This document shows, one piece after another, positions 32,701 to 38,613 of a DNA stretch of 64,000 bases; the first letter of the stretch is position 1; the number at the start of each line of letters is the position of its first letter. Below the pieces are notes generated by a model. It saw only the letters and a list, made by a program, of their open reading frames with translations, was not told the origin of the DNA and searched no databases. Source of the DNA: JBCCFW01 sp039029535. GTDB taxonomy: Bacteria; Acidobacteriota; JBCCFW01. The stretch is from the NCBI GenBank assembly GCA_039029535.1, contig JBCCFW010000021.1:3539-67538 (forward strand), written 5' to 3'. The translations under genes and the position numbers were made by a program.

Positions 32701-34985
32701 AACTCGTGAGCGTGACACCCGATCTGTCTGGCGGCGCAGCGGCAAAGTACGAGTACGATGTCTTCGGCGAGCTCTCTCTCGCAAGGCTCACGGGCATGGC
32801 CGACGGAACGAGCTTCGTCCAGACTCGGAGCTTCGTCCGCGACGGCCACGGTCGGGTGATCGCCTCAGCAGACCCTGAAAGCGGACTAACCGAGAACCTC
32901 GAGTTCGATCTTCAAGGCAACGTCACTCGCCTGCGTGACGAGAACGGACGAGCAGCCAGTTACACGATCGTGCGATCTCACGACCAGGCCGGCCGCCTCC
33001 TGTCGGTAGCCGAAGACCACGGAGCGTCCACCCACGTTCTGTACGAGTACCGCTACGACGGCGACGGCAGCCCATGTCCTGGCACTCACGACCTGGGCAA
33101 GCTCACGAGCGAGATCGTTCCCTTGCCAGGCTGGGGAGGAAGTTACCAGCGCTGCGTGCGTCATTCTGGTCTCGCTGGCTTGCCGGACCACGTTCGGGTC
33201 GACCTGACGACGGAGACGACCGGAACGGCGAGCTTCGAGAGCACCATGGACTACAATCGCCGTGGTCAGGTCGCAGTCGAGAGTTACCCGGATGGTCACT
33301 CGTGCACGGAGCCGTCCGGCTGCACGAGTTTCCCGGCAGGAGTGAGCATGGCGCACTCCTACCAGAGGGGACAGCCACGAGCCTCGGTTTACAACGGCCT
33401 CGACGACATCCAGGTCACCAAGTGGGCTGCCAATCTTCAGCCGATCGAGCATCATGTCGGTGACGGCACGCGACGGCTCGTCGAGCTCGACGATCAGGAT
33501 CGGATCACGCGGATGAGCGTGATCGACGGTGCCGGAGCGGCACTGTGGGACAGTGGCACCCACGTCTACGATGGACTGTCGAACATCAGCTCCATCGGAG
33601 TCGAGGGCGTGGTGGGAACCCACCCGCAGTCGTACACGTACGACTCCCACGGCCGGCTGACGAAGGCCGTCCTGGCGGGCTCCGTGATCAGCTACCTCTA
33701 CGACGACTTCGGCAACATGACGGATCGCCTGGGGAGTCCCTTCCCAGCGATCGGTGAGGGAGGCTTCACGGGGCACCGGCACCATGATGGAGGCACTCAC
33801 ACGAATCGCATCTCGGGACCAGGCTGGCTGTACGACGGGAACGGCAACCTCACGCTGTCGCCGGAGCCGGCCCAGAGCTACTCCTGGGATGTTCTCAACC
33901 GCCTCGACTCGATCGCCGACACAGGTGGAGTGACAATCCAGCGCCACGCCTACGACAGCACGGGCGAGCGCTTCCTAAGAGAGAACGCCAACGAGCTTCG
34001 ATTCTACTATCGAGCAGGCGGCGCAAGGACTCTGGCAGAGTTCACCTGGAGCGGAACTGGCTGGCTCCTCGAGCGAGAGTACCTGAAGAGTCCGCTGGGC
34101 GAGTTCGGGTTCTGCCAGCACGAGAGCGGTGTGTTCTGCGGCGCAACGTACACGCATGCTGATCATGTCGGCACACCACGCCTCGAGACCGACCGCCTGG
34201 GCAACGTGACCGCATTGCGCCAACTATCCCCGTTCGGACTGCCGGTCGGCTCTGGCGGAGCAAGCACTCACGTGTTCACCGGACATGAGCGAGACATCGA
34301 GACCTCTCTCGACTACATGCATGCACGGTACTTCGGAGTCCGGCACGCTCGCTTCTTGTCGCGCGACCCCCTCGATTCGAGCGCAGAAGCCCAAGACACG
34401 GCTTCATGGAACCGATACTCCTACGTCACGAACAATCCATTGACATTCGTCGACCCCGACGGACTCAAGAAAGCCATGTACGTCATGCAGACCACAGGAT
34501 GGTGGGAGGAGGTACCTGTCAACAAGATGCAGATACCCAGTGACTGGAGCTTGAGCTACGATGACTCCGCGTCAAAGAAGGACATCGAGGGAACTCTAAA
34601 GAAAGCGGACAGGGGTGACATCGTCGTCATTCTGGGTCACTCCAATGAACATTCCCAGAAGGGAATCGTGGGAATGGCAACGGACGAGCTCATCGGCTCT
34701 GAGAACATCTCGGGCCAAGAGATGGGCAAGGCTGCCGCCGATGGCTCGCCGCCAATGGCCGTCATCTTGGCCGGCTGTCAGACCGACTGCCTTGCAGCAG
34801 ATGTGAACGCTGCTTCCGGCGCGACGTCGTTCGGCACCACTGCCGACCTCCCACTCCGCCTTGCATCGCCAGCAACCAAGGCGGTCGCGAGCACGCTGGC
34901 AAGTGGCGGCTCAGTGGGGCAGGCTAAGCAAGCAGGCGACGCGAAACTCCCAGCCCCAACCGTGGAGTGGAGGGTTCATCAGTAA
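29718..34985 (+). CDS. RHS/YD-repeat protein with CHAT-like C-terminal tip
   Basis: A 1755-aa reading frame from GTG 29718; real coding starts earlier, see 29524. The body has many YD-type repeats (YDSTGERFLRE, YDDFGNMTDR, YTYDSHGRLTK, VRDGHGRVIAS) and ends in the RHS core motif (HVFTGHERDIETSLDYMHARYFGVRHARFLSRDPL, read in parts, then NPLTFVDPDGL). The final ~170 residues are a different domain described separately. A Cys-rich patch (PPECTPWPDCECD, EWCDDEP) lies near 140. RHS proteins form hollow shells that carry a toxic or enzymatic tip. The nearby membrane protein is a candidate partner or immunity protein. Base composition is visibly lower in GC than flanking genes, which suggests transfer. 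Confidence 0.85.
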   Translation: MDVATGSLVLTQPLLSLPQAGDLTLNLTLGYSSGMADLRTWGARPQGCIGETAPSATPPHQVNRLRASWVAPGFTLTLGQIGLAPLHEGLNLDYVYAWHYFDESGAKHHLELVDDAPPAQFPSVFGGTPAPFVPPECTPWPDCECDTVSPPEWCDDEPPVEPPSVLTYVTRDGTYFRADHFLDRNSWVLYRTDGTLLELAHEVVTPSSALSTIPSTHDALAGGGFHASRIADRHGNLIEIEYHSSPSIPGSISSITDSLGRIVSFALHPEVAGDPKSGHLASMTAPAFGGVTATTTFEYEAFGAWERTDWDDYGGETTFREVPRLVGIHRPENFSTTFDYSQSLPHDEYPGCFFTGLNTSPCDAWQPDYVSCMLWSSVAWDFEIETITYPGGGLVLYTTGTWEDENWSFNSSDHGYYSQQIPQRGIIRVDKYANGDPSDTTTQGNHSSWSYQRGCHRNSPCATLRAPGSWSQDPDLNCGGESCPNGGALEDSCWGVVGVVGPDGNLTRHRFHAPEPGAWKARKPHPLAGKELERIIHEGNCAVVPSHDYSCFGDDPCKEREVERTVTAWRLSCLGIERSGETTWKREGSSSGASWARQTSSRCEPDAMGKFQRETRTATGSLSHEPLTTSVRYTPVPVRWLLDSWVEAFDEQSGRRVRRHARFDDRGRMDEYQAVGVLIDASAEPADECPLSASVSYPVPDVEFFGIYEHASTLHCAEGPEWLGLSTESDFVQSAALTPAPGDIVTSLTFHESGNGRGQPHFVTKATGTGSDAITVELTYASGALESQEVIGLSPPWKSFDAEIDANTGRVSRTRDPAGAFTDYAFDALGRLTLVAPRDLASTTYTYPTPSTVSVVLQEEGDESEDHYSFDGFGRLTAHERLLPDGTWAFKTTAYDSSARIVKEGRWQRSGAPAPFCGLPEPTSSVLTDYTYTTADGAHLFEDPLGRIRRIEEGPETVTTYSYPLAGGVRAVQSGLNGDPTAEVSSLAVSNGLGQLVSVTPDLSGGAAAKYEYDVFGELSLARLTGMADGTSFVQTRSFVRDGHGRVIASADPESGLTENLEFDLQGNVTRLRDENGRAASYTIVRSHDQAGRLLSVAEDHGASTHVLYEYRYDGDGSPCPGTHDLGKLTSEIVPLPGWGGSYQRCVRHSGLAGLPDHVRVDLTTETTGTASFESTMDYNRRGQVAVESYPDGHSCTEPSGCTSFPAGVSMAHSYQRGQPRASVYNGLDDIQVTKWAANLQPIEHHVGDGTRRLVELDDQDRITRMSVIDGAGAALWDSGTHVYDGLSNISSIGVEGVVGTHPQSYTYDSHGRLTKAVLAGSVISYLYDDFGNMTDRLGSPFPAIGEGGFTGHRHHDGGTHTNRISGPGWLYDGNGNLTLSPEPAQSYSWDVLNRLDSIADTGGVTIQRHAYDSTGERFLRENANELRFYYRAGGARTLAEFTWSGTGWLLEREYLKSPLGEFGFCQHESGVFCGATYTHADHVGTPRLETDRLGNVTALRQLSPFGLPVGSGGASTHVFTGHERDIETSLDYMHARYFGVRHARFLSRDPLDSSAEAQDTASWNRYSYVTNNPLTFVDPDGLKKAMYVMQTTGWWEEVPVNKMQIPSDWSLSYDDSASKKDIEGTLKKADRGDIVVILGHSNEHSQKGIVGMATDELIGSENISGQEMGKAAADGSPPMAVILAGCQTDCLAADVNAASGATSFGTTADLPLRLASPATKAVASTLASGGSVGQAKQAGDAKLPAPTVEWRVHQ
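34470..34985 (+). other. CHAT/caspase-like RHS tip domain
   Basis: The C-terminal ~171 residues of the RHS protein. A hydrophobic strand ending in VVILGHS (H1641) and a second strand ending in AVILAGCQTD (C1687) are 46 residues apart, as for the His-Cys dyad of CHAT and other caspase-fold peptidases. SGATSFGTT and ATKAVASTLASGG follow, resembling the later CHAT strands and helix. I infer a cysteine peptidase tip; a non-peptidase fold remains possible. Numbering counts from GTG 29718. Confidence 0.55.
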
Positions 34986-35374
34986 TGAAGTTTGGGGACA
35001 CCTCTCAAACAGATGATCGACACCGGTGGATCACGGCTGCAGTCGTCACTACGGCGACCACCGCTTCAGTCCTGCTCGTGTTGGTGTCAAGCGTACTCGG
35101 CCCAGCCGTCGGCCTATACTTCGAGAAGCAGGTCTACCGGAATGATCTGCCCTACCTCACCAGACTCATCGTCCCCCGCGCTGAGGGGATTGCCGACATC
35201 GCTTTCTGGCTCACGTTCGCAGCATGTACGGCAGCATTGCTCGTCACGCTGAAGTCCGAACGTCACTCAGCGACCGTTCGGTGGCTCGCGGTGGCATGGA
35301 CCTTCCTCGCGCTCTCCTGGGCCGCCTTGGTACTGTTCGCTGCCGCACTGCCATTCATCCCCCTCTCAACGTGA
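34985..35374 (+). CDS. Three-TM protein coupled to RHS gene, candidate immunity/partner
   Basis: A 129-aa protein whose ATG overlaps the RHS stop (TAATG at 34983-34987), so translation is coupled. Three hydrophobic segments lie at ~17-43, ~71-88 and ~99-125; the C-terminus ends PFIPLST. There are no catalytic motifs. A shorter paralog lies at 35781-36086. Position and duplication fit a membrane immunity or accessory protein for the RHS tip. This is an inference by location only; small membrane proteins are atypical inhibitors for proteases. Confidence 0.7.
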   Translation: MKFGDTSQTDDRHRWITAAVVTTATTASVLLVLVSSVLGPAVGLYFEKQVYRNDLPYLTRLIVPRAEGIADIAFWLTFAACTAALLVTLKSERHSATVRWLAVAWTFLALSWAALVLFAAALPFIPLST

Positions 35375-35404
35375 GACTCAGCTCGGAAGAGCCGACATTC
35401 AGAG

Positions 35405-35781
35405 CACTCCAAGGAAGGTCATCGTGTTCGGCCAAGGCAATGAGCACTCCCAAGGGTGGGACGGTGGGAACGCAGGCTGACGACTTCATCGGACGCGACA
35501 ATGTCTCCGGGCAAGACATGAGCAATGTCTCAAGCGACGGCCCAGCACCAACGACCGTTACTTTGGATGGCTGCAAGACGGACTGCGTTGTGAAAGAAGC
35601 AAGACACCGTCTCCGGTAGCACGTCACTCGGGCTCACGACCAACGTCAAGATCCAATACGCCTCAAAGGCAACCAAAGCCGTCGTGAGCACGCTGGCAAG
35701 TGGTGGCTCAGCGGGACGGGCCAAACAAGCGGCGACGCGGAACTCCGAGCCCCAACTGCGGAGTGGTAGGTACATCAGTAA
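35405..35781 (+). pseudogene. Degenerate second copy of the RHS CHAT-like tip
   Basis: A decayed orphan copy of the RHS tip spread over three frames. VIVFGQGNEHSQ (35418 on) matches VVILGHSNEHSQ but has Gln in place of the candidate catalytic His. A frameshift leads to DDFIGRDNVSGQDM and VTLDGCKTDC (Cys kept), and another to SGSTSLGL and ATKAVVSTLASGGS. Near the end, GTGGTAGGTACATCAGTAATG keeps the order of the first copy (cat-cag-taATG junction) with an extra in-frame TAG. It is clearly homologous to 34600-34985, so it arose by duplication or recombination of the tip cassette. Confidence 0.8.
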
Positions 35782-36086
35782 TGGCCTCCGCAAGTGGCAA
35801 GCCGCACGCTGAAACAGTGTCGTCGGTCGCCGTGGTGATTGCGGCAGCGGCGGCCTCATTCATGCTTGCATTCTGCTCGGGCGGACTCGGTTCTGCCGTT
35901 GCACTGGAACTTCAGTGTCTAGACGGCCTGGTCGTTGGGGGCGGTGCGTTGGTTGCCTTGGTCGAGTACCGCAAGCACGCGTCGGCGGTGCGGTGGTCGG
36001 CCGTGACGTGGGTCCTGGCAGTGCTCTTCTGGACTGCGCTAGTTGGCTTTGCTGCCGTCTTGCCGTTCACTCCGCTGTCAGAATAG
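35781..36086 (+). CDS. Shorter paralog of the RHS-coupled membrane protein
   Basis: A 101-aa membrane protein. Its last ~45 residues align with the first copy (RKHASAVRWSAVTWVLA and FAAVLPFTPLSE against RHSATVRWLAVAWTFLA and FAAALPFIPLST). The central extracellular loop of the first copy (~30 residues) is missing. ATG 35781 sits at the same ATCAGTAATG junction after the pseudogenised tip. It may still be expressed and act as an orphan immunity or partner gene. Confidence 0.65.
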   Translation: MASASGKPHAETVSSVAVVIAAAAASFMLAFCSGGLGSAVALELQCLDGLVVGGGALVALVEYRKHASAVRWSAVTWVLAVLFWTALVGFAAVLPFTPLSE

Positions 36087-36426
36087 GACCTAGTCACGGA
36101 GAACGAGTCGGACGGCAACACCGGCGGTGGCTTGGACTCTTCGGCGCCACCTGCCTTCTTCTCCTTGCCATCGGCCTCGCTCATGCCTGGGAACACCACT
36201 CTCGTGGCGGAGGTCCGTTGGGCTTCACGGTCACTCCACGCTCGGCCTACACGCTCTACCTGAGCAGGCCGACCCGAGTCGCCCCACCGAACCGGGACAA
36301 TCTCCCCCGATGTCCCAGTGCGGATCCTCACGAACGGACCGGGCCATTGAGCTCGTTTGCTCAAAGCGGTGCAGAACACGCTCCTCGGCATTGCCCCGCC
36401 CCCCCGCCGATGCAACACTCCCGGTC
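36087..36426 (+). other. Intergenic region after the RHS cassette
   Basis: 340 bp. One frame reads LFGATCLLLLAIGLAHAW around 36145-36200, similar to a transmembrane helix, but no start or family supports a gene. It may be a remnant of another cassette. Otherwise nothing recognisable before the ATG at 36427. Confidence 0.4.
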
Positions 36427-37854
36427 ATGAGCAGCCTTCCACGACGCGAAGAGTTCGACGAGATCCTTCCGATGATCCTGGCCGAGGCGCAGCGCTACCT
36501 GGCCGAGGTCGACGAGCTGCCCGTTCGCTCACCCGGTCAAGCCGAGGCCTTGAAATCGCTCACCGGTTCGCTCCCGGAGAGAGGCGTCGGTGCAGCCGCC
36601 GCGCTGGGCACCCTCCTCGAACGCAGCCGCGACGCGGTGTCGGCGACCACGGGTCCGCGCTGCTTCCACTTCGTCATGGGGGGGACCACGCCGGCTTCGG
36701 TCGCGGCCGACTGGCTCGCCAGCGTCTACGACCAGCTCGGCTACACCTGGGTCGCCTCTCCCCTCTCGGTCCAGCTCGAGCGGCTCGCGCTCGACTGGCT
36801 CAAGCAGCTCTTCGAGCTCCCGGACGAGCTCTTCGGCATCATGGTCACCGGGGCGACCATGTCGAACTACGTGAGCCTGGCCGCCGCTCGTCAGTGGTGG
36901 GGCGAGCGCCAAGACGTCGACGTCTCCGAGCAAGGGATGAACGGCTTGCCGCGCGTGCCCGTCTTCTCCAGCGGTCACGTTCACGCGAGCGCGGTGAAGG
37001 TGCTCTCCATGCTCGGCCTCGGCCGGAGCGCGGTCACCAAGCTCAGCGTCGACGCGCGTGGCAACCTCGATCTTCCGGCCCTGCGTCGCGAGCTGCGCGC
37101 GCTGGAAGGACGTCCCGCCATCCTCATCGCCAACGCGGGAGAGGTGAACTGCGGCGAGTTCGATCCCATCGAGGAGATGGCCGATCTCGCCGAGGAGCAC
37201 GACGCCTGGCTCCACGTGGACGGCGCCTTCGGTCTCTTCGCCCGCGTGTCGCCCCGCACGCGCCACCTCGCCGCCGGCGCCGAGCGTGCCGACTCGATCA
37301 CCGTCGACGGTCACAAGTGGCTCAACATCCCCTACGACTGCGGCTTCGCCTTCGTCCGTCGTCCCGAGCTCCTCGCACGGGCGTTCACCTACGAAGCCGC
37401 CTACCTCCCCGAGCCCGACGCCGAGCGCTTGACCATCGGCGCGTTCGGGCCGGAGAGCTCGCGGCGAGCCCGGGGAATGACGACCTGGGCGACCCTCCTC
37501 GCCCACGGACGCGAGGGCTACCGAGAGCTGGTCGAAGGCCATCTCGACCTCGCTCAGTACCTGGCGGAGCTCGTCGACTCGCACCCCAAGCTCGAGCGTC
37601 TGGCCGAGGTGCAGCTCAACATCGTCTGCTTCCGCTACAACCCGGGTGACCTCGCCGATGGCCGGCTCGACGAGCTCAACGAGGAGCTCGGCGCCGCCAT
37701 CCTGGAGGACGGCCGCGTCCTCGCCGGCACGACGCTCTTCGAAGGCAAGGTCGCCCTGCGGCCCGCGATCTCCAACTGGCGCACGCGACGGGAAGACCTC
37801 GATGCCTTCGTCGACGTGGTGAGCGAGCTGGGCGACGGCTTGCGAGAGCGCTGA
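36427..37854 (+). CDS. PLP-dependent group II decarboxylase
   Basis: A 475-aa fold-type I PLP enzyme of the aromatic-amino-acid/glutamate decarboxylase family. The PLP Lys is K297 in VDGHKWLN, and HVDGAFG contains the Asp that contacts the pyridine nitrogen. An N-terminal FVMGGTTPASVAADWL segment and the VTGATMSNYVSLAAAR substrate/PLP region are present. The substrate (aromatic amino acid, diaminobutyrate, glutamate or cysteine sulfinate) cannot be read from the sequence. ATG 36427 was chosen as the first Met of the family-like N-terminus. It stands alone between the RHS island and the DUF2461 gene. Confidence 0.85.
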   Translation: MSSLPRREEFDEILPMILAEAQRYLAEVDELPVRSPGQAEALKSLTGSLPERGVGAAAALGTLLERSRDAVSATTGPRCFHFVMGGTTPASVAADWLASVYDQLGYTWVASPLSVQLERLALDWLKQLFELPDELFGIMVTGATMSNYVSLAAARQWWGERQDVDVSEQGMNGLPRVPVFSSGHVHASAVKVLSMLGLGRSAVTKLSVDARGNLDLPALRRELRALEGRPAILIANAGEVNCGEFDPIEEMADLAEEHDAWLHVDGAFGLFARVSPRTRHLAAGAERADSITVDGHKWLNIPYDCGFAFVRRPELLARAFTYEAAYLPEPDAERLTIGAFGPESSRRARGMTTWATLLAHGREGYRELVEGHLDLAQYLAELVDSHPKLERLAEVQLNIVCFRYNPGDLADGRLDELNEELGAAILEDGRVLAGTTLFEGKVALRPAISNWRTRREDLDAFVDVVSELGDGLRER

Positions 37855-37913
37855 CGAGCGTCTCGAGTCGGTCAGTGTTGTACGCTGAGCCCCACCATCC
37901 AGGGGGACCAGCG

Positions 37914-38600
37914 ATGACCTTCCGTGCCTTTCCCAAGGACCTTCTCCGATTCCTGAAGGAGCTGGAGAAGAACAACGACAAGGCGTGGTTCGACGAGAAC
38001 CGCAAGCGCTACGAGGAGGTCTACGTCGAGCCGGCGCTCGACCTGGCCGCCGCCCTCTCGGGCCCGCTCCAGAAGATGTCGCCCCATCTCCAGGCCATCC
38101 CGAAGAAGGTTGGCGGCTCGTTGATGCGCATCCACCGCGACGTCCGCTTCTCCAAGGACAAGACGCCCTACAACGTCTGGCTCTCCATGCGCTTCCTCCA
38201 TGACGAAGGCGGCAAGGGCGCCCCGGGCTTCTACCTCCGCATCGACCCGAAGCACCTCCATCTCGGCGTGGGCATCTGGCATCCCGACAAGCCCGAGCTC
38301 GACAAGATCCGCGAGCACCTCCAGGCCGATCCGAAAGCCTGGGTTCGTCTCCGCGACGGCAAGGCCCTCCGCAAGGCCTTCCCCGACATGGAGGGCGAGA
38401 GCCTCAAGCGTCCGCCCAAGGGCATCGATCCCGACCACCCGATCATCGAGGACCTCAAGCGCAAGGACTTCTGCTTCTTCGGTCGTCGTCCCAGCTCGGT
38501 GGTCACCAAGGACGACTTCTTCAAGACGCTCAGCGCCGACTACCGCAGCGCCGCGAAGTTCCTCGAGCACCTCTGCCGGGGTCTCGACCTGTCCTGGTGA
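37914..38600 (+). CDS. DUF2461 family protein
   Basis: A 228-aa protein of the DUF2461/TIGR02453 family, with the FLKELEKNNDKAWFDENRKRYEE start, RIHRDVRFSKDKTPYN centre and FYLRIDPKHLHLGVGIW beta segment. No enzymatic activity is established for the family to my knowledge. ATG 37914 has AGGGGGA upstream. It converges with the next gene 13 bp away. Confidence 0.85.
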   Translation: MTFRAFPKDLLRFLKELEKNNDKAWFDENRKRYEEVYVEPALDLAAALSGPLQKMSPHLQAIPKKVGGSLMRIHRDVRFSKDKTPYNVWLSMRFLHDEGGKGAPGFYLRIDPKHLHLGVGIWHPDKPELDKIREHLQADPKAWVRLRDGKALRKAFPDMEGESLKRPPKGIDPDHPIIEDLKRKDFCFFGRRPSSVVTKDDFFKTLSADYRSAAKFLEHLCRGLDLSW

Positions 38601-38613
38601 GCCTGGCTCGTTC

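Noticed and set aside
35915..36430. 171-aa frame with one TM-like segment
   Set aside because: It overlaps the 35781 membrane gene and the start of the PLP decarboxylase and lacks a ribosome site; mentioned only as a possible remnant.
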